Shown: one piece after another, positions 44,788 through 53,045 of the stretch
Layout: the number at the start of each line of letters is the position of its first letter
How positions within the stretch are numbered: the stretch's first letter is position 1
NCBI GenBank assembly: GCA_012841565.1
Contig: DUUM01000251.1
Location: 12,019-76,018, forward strand
Direction: 5' to 3'
DNA from: Candidatus Epulonipiscium sp.
Lineage (GTDB): Bacteria; Bacillota_A; Clostridia; Lachnospirales; Cellulosilyticaceae
DNA: 64,000 bases
Notes under the pieces: model-generated
Told to the model about the DNA's origin: nothing
The model's input: only the letters and a program-made list of their open reading frames with translations
Database searches by the model: none
Translations under genes and position numbers: made by a program

Positions 44788-46404
44788 ATGCTGAAGGTAT
44801 TTTTAGTAGAAGATGAATATATCGTAAGGGAAGGCATTAAAAAAAATATTAATTGGACAAAAGAAGGGTTTATATTTTGCGGGGACGCTCCAGATGGTGA
44901 AATTGCATATAAGCTTATTCAAACCCAGCAGCCAGACATTATTATTACAGATATAAAGATGCCCTTTATGGATGGTCTAGAGTTAAGTAGGCTTGTAAAA
45001 AAAGAACTTCCTCACAGTAAGATTATTATTTTAAGTGGCCATGAAGAGTTTGCTTACGCCCAGGAAGCAATCAAGATTGGTGTAGATGAATATATTTTAA
45101 AGCCTATTAGTAGTGTGGATTTAATGAAAGTTGTCAAGCAAGTTGCTAAGGAGATTATCCGGGAACAGATAGAAAGAGAAAATATTAAAACATACAAAAG
45201 AGAAATGCAAGAAAATGAAATATATAATAAAAGACGTTTTTTTGATAAAGTAGTAGGAGGGTCCCTATCAACAGCTGAAATTCTAGAAAGAGGTAAAGAA
45301 CTTGGGTTTGAAATGGGGGCACAACACTATCAGGTTATATTATTAAAATACAATATTCGTGGAGAAGATGAGGATTATTCAAGTGAGCTATTAGAAATCA
45401 ACAATGAAATGACAATGCTCAATTTAAAATATAAGGATATTCTTTTCTTTGAACGTGCAATAGAAGGAGATGCTTTGATTGTAAAAGGGACTTCTTTAGA
45501 AGAACTCGAAGAGATTCAAAAAGGATATTTAAATAAGATCAAAACAATAATGGACAGCTATCTAGAAGTGAATTATTTTGGGGGAATAGGTGTGCCCGTT
45601 AGTCGGTTAACAAGCCTTTTTGAATCTTATGAAAGTGCATCCTTAGCTTTTGCACGAAGGTTTTTTGTAGGTGAAAATGATATTATAAGCAACAATCAGA
45701 TGTCACCATTAATCTACGGAGACGAAGATACCTTAAGGAATGCTCTTGATCTAGGGAATTTAGATACGAAAATGGCAGAGTCATTTTTAAGAAAAGGTGA
45801 ATTAAGTGAAATGGATTTCTTTGTGGAAGCGTTTTTGAAAAGCATTGATAAGGCAAGTGAACAATCCTTACTCCTAAGGCAATATATTATTATGAATATT
45901 TATTTTACCGCAGTGGATTTTATAAAGGAAATAGGTAAGGAAGAAAGTTTAGACCAGGAGATGTTTTCACAAATAGATGATATGAAAGATATGATTATTG
46001 ATTTTAAAAAACTGAAAGCATTTATTACCAATATCTTTACCTTTTGTATTAAGCAAAGAGAAGAAATGAATACAAAACGTTATTACTGCGTTATAGGTCA
46101 GGCCAAAAAATATATGGAAGAACATTATGTGAATGAAGAAATTTCCCTTAATGAGGTAGCGGCTCATGTCAATATAAGCCCTAGTTATTTTAGTACGGTT
46201 TTTAGGCGTGAGACAGGGGTTGGATTTATAAAATACCTAACAAGTCTAAGGATGAGTAAAGCTAGAGAACTACTCAAGTGTACAGACCTGCGTTCTACGG
46301 AAATAAGTCTAAAAGTAGGTTATAAAGACCCACAATACTTTTCCTATCTTTTTAAAAAAGAACATGATATGACACCCATGCAATACCGTACTTCAAAGAA
46401 ATAA
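44788..46404 (+). CDS. YesN-like response regulator with AraC DNA-binding domain
   Basis: 538 residues. Receiver domain with Asp55 (IITDIKMPFMDG) and Lys105 (ILKPIS), a ~290-residue middle region typical of YesN proteins, and a C-terminal AraC/XylS double helix-turn-helix (ISLNEVAAHVNISPSYFSTV, TEISLKVGYKDPQYFSYLFK). AAAGGAGGAG precedes the ATG. Its partner kinase begins 32 bp downstream. Such pairs switch on adjacent sugar-transport operons, so the CUT2-type transporter at 48045 is the natural target. Confidence 0.93.
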   Translation: MLKVFLVEDEYIVREGIKKNINWTKEGFIFCGDAPDGEIAYKLIQTQQPDIIITDIKMPFMDGLELSRLVKKELPHSKIIILSGHEEFAYAQEAIKIGVDEYILKPISSVDLMKVVKQVAKEIIREQIERENIKTYKREMQENEIYNKRRFFDKVVGGSLSTAEILERGKELGFEMGAQHYQVILLKYNIRGEDEDYSSELLEINNEMTMLNLKYKDILFFERAIEGDALIVKGTSLEELEEIQKGYLNKIKTIMDSYLEVNYFGGIGVPVSRLTSLFESYESASLAFARRFFVGENDIISNNQMSPLIYGDEDTLRNALDLGNLDTKMAESFLRKGELSEMDFFVEAFLKSIDKASEQSLLLRQYIIMNIYFTAVDFIKEIGKEESLDQEMFSQIDDMKDMIIDFKKLKAFITNIFTFCIKQREEMNTKRYYCVIGQAKKYMEEHYVNEEISLNEVAAHVNISPSYFSTVFRRETGVGFIKYLTSLRMSKARELLKCTDLRSTEISLKVGYKDPQYFSYLFKKEHDMTPMQYRTSKK

Positions 46405-46435
46405 TAGTGACATCTTTACAGATAGGGGGACTTAA

Positions 46436-47887
46436 GTGAAACGTTGGATAAAACATAAGTTTGGGAAGACTTTTGGCAATTTAAAACTCAATAGAAAGAT
46501 ACAAATATCCTTAATATTATTTATTGTTCCGCTACTTATTTTGCTGGCAATATTCTTTTTTAATATCTATAAAATGAATGCCAAATACGATCAAATTATA
46601 ACCAACGCATCTAAAGCGGGGCAATTTAGCATTAAGTTTAAAGAAGAATTTGATTATACAACCTATTTATTAATAGCAGGCCACTCTACATTTGAAGAAG
46701 AAGATCCATATGGGAATATTAACCAAGCACGGATGATTGCCTTAGATCTTGTTCGAAATACAAGTATAGAAGAAAATCAGCAAAGGGCTAAGACGATTTT
46801 AAAACTATTAGACAACCTTGAGAAATATGTAAAGCGGATTCAAAGTAATAAGGAAGTTGGGGGATATTATGATGATAATATTACCATATGGGAGAAGGAT
46901 ATTCAGATTGTAACATCTTTAATCCAATCCACTGTATTAGAATATACTTATTATGAAACAAAAGGAATGGAAGAAATTAGACTAGAAATGGTGAAAAATT
47001 TTAGTGAAATTACTTTGTTTAGTCTTATTATTTTTATCGTTTTAGTTCTATTTGAATTTTTATTATCTATTTTGATACCCAATAGTATTGTAAGACCTAT
47101 AAAGCATCTAAATGATGTTACCAATCAAGTCGCTAAAGGCGACCTTTCGGTCCGTGCAAATGTTTTGTATGGGGCGGAAGTCAAAGAATTAGGAACTTCA
47201 TTAAATAGCATGATTGTAAAGATTGACTATTTATTAAATGCGGTTAAAAAAGAAGGAGAAAATTTAAGGGAGGCAGAACTTGAGCTTTTACAAGCCCAAA
47301 TCAAGCCCCATTTTTTGTATAACACCTTAGATACCATTATGTGGCTGGCGGAATCAGGAGACCAAACTGCAGTTGTTAAAATGGTTGATTCCTTATCTGA
47401 CTTTTTTAGAACTTCTTTAAATCATGGGGATGGTATGTTTACTTTAGCAGAAGAAGAGAGACATATCAGGAGCTATTTAGAAATTCAGCAGGTACGTTAC
47501 CAGGATATATTAGCATATGAGATTAATTTTTCAGAGGAAATTAAAGATGTTATGATTCCTAAAATAACATTGCAACCTATCGTGGAAAATGCTCTTTATC
47601 ATGGGATTAAAAATAAAAGGGGTATGGGCAGAATTATCGTTAGCGGAATCCGGGAAAATGATAACCTTGTTATTTCGGTGCAGGATAATGGAGCTGGTAT
47701 AGAAGAGGACCAACTAAAGAAGTTGAATAATTTTTGTAAAAAGAAGAAGGAATCTTATGGACTTTATAACGTTAATGAGCGTATTAAGCTTAAATTTGGC
47801 CATATGTATGGCATTTCTATTGAGAGTGTCTTGGGGGATGGGACTTGTGTAAAAGTTAAAATTCCATTTTCATCAAAGCTTTCGTAA
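46436..47887 (+). CDS. YesM-like sensor histidine kinase
   Basis: 483 residues, GTG start after GGGGG. Helix one at about 24-43, extracytoplasmic sensor 44-190, helix two about 192-214, HAMP 215-268, then the LytS/YesM-type kinase with His292 in QAQIKPHFLYNTLD. The ATPase domain has LQPIVENALYHGI and DNGAGI; the tail SYGLYNVNERIKLKFG is typical. It is thought to work with the sugar-binding lipoprotein of the next operon to report extracellular arabinosides. Confidence 0.92.
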   Translation: MKRWIKHKFGKTFGNLKLNRKIQISLILFIVPLLILLAIFFFNIYKMNAKYDQIITNASKAGQFSIKFKEEFDYTTYLLIAGHSTFEEEDPYGNINQARMIALDLVRNTSIEENQQRAKTILKLLDNLEKYVKRIQSNKEVGGYYDDNITIWEKDIQIVTSLIQSTVLEYTYYETKGMEEIRLEMVKNFSEITLFSLIIFIVLVLFEFLLSILIPNSIVRPIKHLNDVTNQVAKGDLSVRANVLYGAEVKELGTSLNSMIVKIDYLLNAVKKEGENLREAELELLQAQIKPHFLYNTLDTIMWLAESGDQTAVVKMVDSLSDFFRTSLNHGDGMFTLAEEERHIRSYLEIQQVRYQDILAYEINFSEEIKDVMIPKITLQPIVENALYHGIKNKRGMGRIIVSGIRENDNLVISVQDNGAGIEEDQLKKLNNFCKKKKESYGLYNVNERIKLKFGHMYGISIESVLGDGTCVKVKIPFSSKLS

Positions 47888-48001
47888 TATATTCCAATTA
47901 AATCCAAAGAAAACCAACTTTTAGAAAAAGTGCGTAAAACATTCAACTAAGGGCCAATAAAAATGGGTTGTTTAGTTAGACCAAGATGCATAAGATATAA
48001 G

Positions 48002-48015
48002 TGTAAGCTTTTACA
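48002..48015 (+). promoter_or_regulatory. cre-like site before the sugar transporter
   Basis: TGTAAGCTTTTACA matches the CcpA consensus TGWAANCGNTNWCA at every position except the central G (T here) and has 5-bp inverted arms. It lies 30 bp before the binding-protein start, where CcpA could repress. Binding is untested inference. Confidence 0.45.
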
Positions 48016-48044
48016 TATTCTTATAAACAAATGGAGGTAGGAAA

Positions 48045-49115
48045 ATGAATAAGTTCAAAAAAATGATAGCACTTATTTTAACAATTGGAACGCTAACAGC
48101 ATTAACAGGGTGCGCCGGCGCTCAGAAAGCCAACAAAGATGCGGATGCTCCTGTGACAACAGCGCCTGCAGCACCTGAAGCTAAGGCAGAAGAATCTAAG
48201 CCTAGTGCTGATAAAGAGTTAATTTATGTTGGTTTTGTTCAAGTAGGGGCTGAATCAGATTGGCGTATGGCAAACACTATGTCCATGCAACAAACCTTTG
48301 TTGAAGCAAATGGATTTAAATTTGAAATGGTTGATGCTCAGCAAAAAACAGATAAGCAAATCACGGCGATTAGGGACTTTATTCAAAAAGACGTTGATTA
48401 TATAGTACTTGCTCCAAATACTGAAGCAGGATGGGACACAGTTTTAGGCGAAGCAAAGGATGCAGGTATCCCAGTTATTATTGTAGACCGTATGATTCAA
48501 ACAAGTGATGATAGTAATTTTACAGCATGGGTAGGATCAAACTTTAAGCAAGAAGGATATGATGCTGTTAAAGCCCTTGAAAAAGCACTTGAGTTAAAAG
48601 GTGTTCCAGCAGACCAAAAGATCAATATTGTTACATTACAAGGAACAATGGGATCATCTGCACAAATTGGACGAACAGATGGATTTGCAGAAAAAATGTC
48701 AGCTAATGCTAACTGGAATATGTTAGATCGTCAATCAGGTGACTTTACTCAAGAAAAAGGACAGGAAGTTATGGAATCCTTCTTAAAGTCACATTCAGAT
48801 ATTAATGTTGTTATTGCTGAAAATGATAATATGGCATTTGGTGCTATTAATGCTATTAAGGCAGCAGGTAAAACATGTGGTCCTAATGGGGATATTACAA
48901 TCGTTTCATTTGACGCAGTAAAGGCAGCATTTGAGTCAATGATTGCTGGAGATATTGATGTAGATGTTGAGTGTAACCCGCTACATGGTCCAAGAGTTCA
49001 AGGAATTATTGAGACATTGGAATCAGGTGGAACAGTAGATAAAATAGCATATGTTGAAGAAGGTACTTTCTTCGCTAAAGATGCTGCAGCTCTTATTGGG
49101 GACCGTGCATACTAA
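48045..49115 (+). CDS. ytfQ: Sugar-binding lipoprotein of CUT2-type ABC transporter
   Basis: 356 residues. Lipoprotein signal with lipobox LTALTGCAG, then a ~35-residue Ala/Pro-rich linker and a type I periplasmic-binding domain (VGFVQVGAESDWRMANTMSM; YIVLAPNTEAGWD; IIVDRMIQTSDDSNFTAWVG; VIAENDNMAFGAINAIKAAGK). The GAESDWR segment matches galactofuranose/arabinofuranose-type binding proteins like YtfQ better than ribose or xylose types. It is tethered outside and delivers pentofuranosides to the permeases encoded downstream. A hairpin after the gene probably keeps its transcript level above that of the other subunits. Confidence 0.88.
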   Translation: MNKFKKMIALILTIGTLTALTGCAGAQKANKDADAPVTTAPAAPEAKAEESKPSADKELIYVGFVQVGAESDWRMANTMSMQQTFVEANGFKFEMVDAQQKTDKQITAIRDFIQKDVDYIVLAPNTEAGWDTVLGEAKDAGIPVIIVDRMIQTSDDSNFTAWVGSNFKQEGYDAVKALEKALELKGVPADQKINIVTLQGTMGSSAQIGRTDGFAEKMSANANWNMLDRQSGDFTQEKGQEVMESFLKSHSDINVVIAENDNMAFGAINAIKAAGKTCGPNGDITIVSFDAVKAAFESMIAGDIDVDVECNPLHGPRVQGIIETLESGGTVDKIAYVEEGTFFAKDAAALIGDRAY

Positions 49116-49130
49116 GTCATATATTAATAT

Positions 49131-49176
49131 AGAACCGCAAAGGAATCATTTATGGTTTTTTTGCGGCTTCTTTTTC
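49131..49176 (+). terminator. Attenuating terminator inside transporter operon
   Basis: GAACCGCAAA pairs with TTTGCGGCTTC across a 20-base loop, T5 after. It stands between the binding-protein gene and the ATPase gene, as is common where the binding protein is needed in excess. Confidence 0.75.
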
Positions 49177-49189
49177 TAGGAGGGGCTAA

Positions 49190-50707
49190 ATGGAAAAGTG
49201 TGAAGTTTTAAGAATGCGTAAAATAACTAAAAACTTTGTTGGGGTAAGGGCTTTAAGCAATGTTGACTTTACTCTTATGTCTGGTGAAATTCATGCCCTA
49301 ATGGGTGAAAATGGTGCAGGAAAATCTACCCTTATTAAAGTGCTAACAGGAGCAGAAGAATTCGAAACAGGCGACATAAGAATAGCAGGTATTGATCAGG
49401 CAATTATCAATAAATCACCTCAAGAAGCTCAAGGAAATGGCATTAGTACGGTATATCAAGAGGTTAATCTATGCCCAAATCTTTCAGTTGCAGAAAATCT
49501 TTTTATTGGTAGGGAACCAATGAAATATGGCAGAATTGACTGGAAAACCATTAATAAAAGATCGAAAGAAATCTTAAGTGAATTAGATATTCATATTGAT
49601 GTAACCTTAACTCTTGATAATTATTCAGTTGCTGTTCAGCAAATGATTGCCATAGCTAGGGCGATTGATATATCATCTAAAGTCCTTATTTTAGATGAAC
49701 CAACATCTAGTTTAGATGAGCTGGAAGTTGAAAAGCTCTTCAAGGTTATGACCATGCTACGAGATAGAGGACTGGGAATTATCTTTATTACTCACTTTTT
49801 AGAGCAAGTATATGCTGTGTGTGACCGCATTACAGTCCTTAGGAATGGCGAGCTTGTTGGGGCGTATGAAATAGAAAGCTTACCCCGAATACAACTTGTG
49901 CAGAGAATGATGGGAAAAGAGCTAGATGACTTAGAAGATATAAAAGGAGAGCATTCTGGTTCAGAAGGTACAGCAGAAGTTGTGGTGGAGGCAAAAGGGC
50001 TTAGGTGTCAAGGTAAAATTAAACCATTTGATTTTATGGCTCAAAAGGGTGATGTTATTGGGTTGTCAGGGCTTCTAGGATCAGGCCGTAGTGAATTGGC
50101 CAGATTAATATATGGCGCAGATAAAGCCGATAGTGGAGAGCTAAAGATGAAAGGGAAAAACCTATTGGTTAAAGCACCTATTGATGCCATTAAAGCAGGC
50201 ATGGCCTTTTTACCAGAAAATCGTAAGGATGAAGGTATCATTGCCGATCTTTCAGTTCGGGAAAACATTATACTTGCACTTCAAGCTAGGACAGGTATGT
50301 TTAAATTGTTATCTAAAAAAGATCAAGAAGATTTTGCGGATCGCTACATAGAGATGCTAAGTATTAAAACAGCAAGCCGGGAAACACCTGTAAAAACTCT
50401 TAGCGGTGGGAATCAACAAAAGGTTATTCTAGGTCGTTGGCTGCTATTAAATCCAGATCTTTTAATATTAGACGAACCAACAAGAGGGATTGATGTGGGA
50501 ACGAAAACGGAAATTCAGCGCCTTACGATTCAGCTAGCTAAAGAAGGAAAAGCGGTTATATTTATTTCTTCAGAGCTAGAAGAAATGGTACGTACCTGCA
50601 ATAAAATGCTGGTTATGAGGGATTCTAAAGTTGTAGATGAACTATGGAATAAGGATATAACACAAGAAAATATTATGAGATCAATCGCAGGGAGGAGTGA
50701 CGTATGA
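49190..50707 (+). CDS. ytfR: CUT2 sugar ABC transporter ATPase (two ATP-binding domains)
   Basis: 505 residues with two fused ATPase domains. First: Walker A GENGAGKST and Walker B LILDEPTSSLD. Second: degenerate Walker A region GLSGLLGSGRSE, signature LSGGNQQKV and LILDEPTRGIDVGTK. This asymmetric pair is the RbsA/MglA/YtfR pattern. AGGAGG lies before the ATG. It overlaps the first permease gene by 4 bp and powers import by the two membrane subunits. Confidence 0.93.
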   Translation: MEKCEVLRMRKITKNFVGVRALSNVDFTLMSGEIHALMGENGAGKSTLIKVLTGAEEFETGDIRIAGIDQAIINKSPQEAQGNGISTVYQEVNLCPNLSVAENLFIGREPMKYGRIDWKTINKRSKEILSELDIHIDVTLTLDNYSVAVQQMIAIARAIDISSKVLILDEPTSSLDELEVEKLFKVMTMLRDRGLGIIFITHFLEQVYAVCDRITVLRNGELVGAYEIESLPRIQLVQRMMGKELDDLEDIKGEHSGSEGTAEVVVEAKGLRCQGKIKPFDFMAQKGDVIGLSGLLGSGRSELARLIYGADKADSGELKMKGKNLLVKAPIDAIKAGMAFLPENRKDEGIIADLSVRENIILALQARTGMFKLLSKKDQEDFADRYIEMLSIKTASRETPVKTLSGGNQQKVILGRWLLLNPDLLILDEPTRGIDVGTKTEIQRLTIQLAKEGKAVIFISSELEEMVRTCNKMLVMRDSKVVDELWNKDITQENIMRSIAGRSDV

Positions 50708-51762
50708 AAAAGAATAGGTTATCTAAAAAGCCCATTTATAAGTATTCTTTATTTTTGCCTATTGTATGTCTTCTACTAGTGCTGGTTACCAATTTCATAC
50801 AAACACCAACGTTTTTTAATATTACCATTCAAAATGGTGTGTTTTATGGTTATATCATCGACATACTCAATCGTTCTAGTGGATTAATTATTTTATCAGT
50901 AGGGATGACTTTAGTGGTTGCATCTTCTGGTGGAACAGATATATCAGTAGGGGCTGTAAGTGCTTTTGCAGGCGCTGTTTGTGTGGCGGCCTTAGGAACA
51001 GGTGCAAGTTACAATATGCCTTATGTTCTAAGTCTCTTGCTCGCATTATTAGTAGGGGCGGCTTGTGGTGTGATTAACGGCTATCTAGTCTCGTATATGA
51101 AGGTTCAACCAATGGTTGCCACTCTTATTTTATTTACGGCAGGAAGGGGGATTGCGCAGCTTGTTACAGGAAGTTTTATTCTCTATGTGAAGCCCCAACA
51201 ATTTGCTTACCTTGGTAACTTTATACCAGGAGTTCCAATGCCAACGCCATTCTTTATTGCGATATTTGTAGTCATAATCACATGGTTTATTTTACAGAAA
51301 ACGGCTCTGGGTATGTATATACAATCAGTCGGTATTAACCGAAAAGCAAGTCATCTTATGGGATTAAATTCAAAAAGAATTATATTTTTAACCTATATAT
51401 TTTGTGGTATATGTGCAGCGGTAGCAGGGCTTATTTCTGTGTCTCGTACCATGTCTATTGATGCCAATAATGTCGGGTTATACACAGAGCTAGATGCAAT
51501 CTTGGCTGTAGCCATTGGTGGAAACAGTTTAGGAGGCGGAAAATTTTCATTAATGGGAAGTGTCATTGGGGCTATTACCATACAAGCGCTTACGACAACA
51601 CTCTATGCCATGCGGGTATCAGCAGATCAACTTCCGCTTTATAAGGCAGTTGTAGTTATTATTATTGTATCACTCCAATCACCTGTGCTAATCAAATGGT
51701 TTAATGAAGTAAAGGGAAAAATTGCCTTTGGTCAAAATAAAGCTATAAAGGAGGCAAAGTAA
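50704..51762 (+). CDS. ytfT: Sugar ABC transporter permease, YtfT-like
   Basis: 352 residues, about nine to ten helices, branched-chain/ribose permease type. GMTLVVASSGGTDISVGAVSAFAG and the cytoplasmic coupling segment SVGINRKASHLMGLNSKRI are typical. The IAVGGNSLGGGKFSLMGSVIGA region completes the family pattern. Of the two permeases it is the one immediately after the ATPase, with ATGA overlap. The next permease starts right after its stop, forming a heterodimeric channel. Confidence 0.9.
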   Translation: MKKNRLSKKPIYKYSLFLPIVCLLLVLVTNFIQTPTFFNITIQNGVFYGYIIDILNRSSGLIILSVGMTLVVASSGGTDISVGAVSAFAGAVCVAALGTGASYNMPYVLSLLLALLVGAACGVINGYLVSYMKVQPMVATLILFTAGRGIAQLVTGSFILYVKPQQFAYLGNFIPGVPMPTPFFIAIFVVIITWFILQKTALGMYIQSVGINRKASHLMGLNSKRIIFLTYIFCGICAAVAGLISVSRTMSIDANNVGLYTELDAILAVAIGGNSLGGGKFSLMGSVIGAITIQALTTTLYAMRVSADQLPLYKAVVVIIIVSLQSPVLIKWFNEVKGKIAFGQNKAIKEAK

Positions 51763-52830
51763 ATGGCTAAAATAGAAATGCAGTCTCAGCCAGAAACTTC
51801 TCCTAAAATGATGAATCATATTGGGAAAAAGCTTTTAGAACGCAATTTTTTATTATTTATCACAATGGTATTATTTGTGGTGATGTACGTAGTAGGACTA
51901 ATTGTATTTAAGGAAAAAAACTTTGGTAATACCCAAGTTTTCTTTAATCTATTTACCAGCAATGCAGGGCTTATTATTGTTTCAGTAGGGATGACCATGG
52001 TTCTTATTATCGGAGGAATTGATATATCTGTGGGATCCCTCGTAGCAGTTACAAGTATGATGCTTGCGGCCATGATGGAAAAAGCCAATATGGGTGTTGC
52101 ACCTGCTATCCTTATTGTTATTATCTTTGGACTGGTATTTGGTGCTATTCAGGGATGGCTAATAGCCTATCTCAATATTCAACCCTTTATTGTGACCCTT
52201 GCAGGGATGTTTTTTGCAAGAGGATTAACAGCAGTTATTAGTCTTGAGATGATTACCATTACAAATCCAGCTTTTCTTGCTATTGCCCAAAATAAAATAC
52301 ATCTTCCTTTTGGTGGTTATATCAATAAAAAGGGTATGATGATTTATCCCTATATTTACCCAACGGTCATATTAGCCTTATTCATTGTTGTTATTACATA
52401 TTTTATGCTAAAATATACAAAGTTTGGTAGGTCTATTTATGCGGTTGGAGGAAAAGAGCAATCAGCCTTGCTTATGGGACTGGATGTTAAGCGAACAAAA
52501 CTATATGTCTATATGATTAACGGAGTTCTTGCTACCTTAGGTGGAATTGCATTTTGTTTAAATACAACAGGAGCCTTTGTTGAACTGGCCAGAGGATTTG
52601 AAATGGACGCAATTGCTGCCACAGTTATAGGGGGAACACCCCTTACGGGTGGGGTGGGAAATGTATTTGGAACCTTGTTTGGGGTGCTCATTAAGGCAAC
52701 AATAGAAACCTTTGTTTCGTTCCAAGGAAATCTTTCATCATGGTGGTCCAAGATTATTATTTCGGCTCTTCTGGCGTTCTTTATTGTACTTCAAAGTTTA
52801 CTTGTAAAACGAAAGAAAAAGATAAATTAG
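51763..52830 (+). CDS. yjfF: Sugar ABC transporter permease, YjfF-like
   Basis: 355 residues with the same fold: GMTMVLIIGGIDISVGSLVAVTS, coupling segment AVGGKEQSALLMGLDVKRTK and ATVIGGTPLTGGVGNVFGTL. The order binding protein, ATPase, permease, permease equals the E. coli ytfQRT-yjfF galactofuranose system and known arabinofuranose/arabinose transporters, which differ from ribose systems by using two different permeases. Ribosome site AAAGGAGG lies in the end of the preceding gene. Confidence 0.9.
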   Translation: MAKIEMQSQPETSPKMMNHIGKKLLERNFLLFITMVLFVVMYVVGLIVFKEKNFGNTQVFFNLFTSNAGLIIVSVGMTMVLIIGGIDISVGSLVAVTSMMLAAMMEKANMGVAPAILIVIIFGLVFGAIQGWLIAYLNIQPFIVTLAGMFFARGLTAVISLEMITITNPAFLAIAQNKIHLPFGGYINKKGMMIYPYIYPTVILALFIVVITYFMLKYTKFGRSIYAVGGKEQSALLMGLDVKRTKLYVYMINGVLATLGGIAFCLNTTGAFVELARGFEMDAIAATVIGGTPLTGGVGNVFGTLFGVLIKATIETFVSFQGNLSSWWSKIIISALLAFFIVLQSLLVKRKKKIN

Positions 52831-52857
52831 TATCTTATTTATTAAGATTATCTAAAA

Positions 52858-52908
52858 GCATTATCTGTTGATTGGCATAATGCACAAATCAATAGATAGT
52901 GCTTTTTT
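52858..52908 (+). terminator. Terminator of the sugar transporter operon
   Basis: A 16-bp stem with two wobble pairs (GCATTATCTGTTGATT with AATCAATAGATAGTGC), loop of 13 nt, then T6. Confidence 0.88.
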
Positions 52909-52939
52909 GTTATTGGTAATAATGTTGACTATGTTATAA

Positions 52940-52968
52940 TTGGAGTGTATCATATGACTATATATAAA
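52940..52968 (+). promoter_or_regulatory. Candidate promoter for GH127 gene
   Basis: TTGGAG (52940-52945), 17-bp spacer, TATAAA (52963-52968), about 78 bp before the GH127 start. The sequence is very AT-rich, so other -10 boxes are possible. Confidence 0.4.
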
Positions 52969-53045
52969 TATATACTATTTAGGCAGAACTATAATTAATA
53001 TTAAACTATAATCGAGAAGGTTACTTGATAAGGAAGGGGTTTATT

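Noticed and set aside
52925..52940. TTGACT close to TATAAT as a promoter for GH127
   Set aside because: The boxes are only 4 bp apart; the pair at 52940-52968 has correct spacing.
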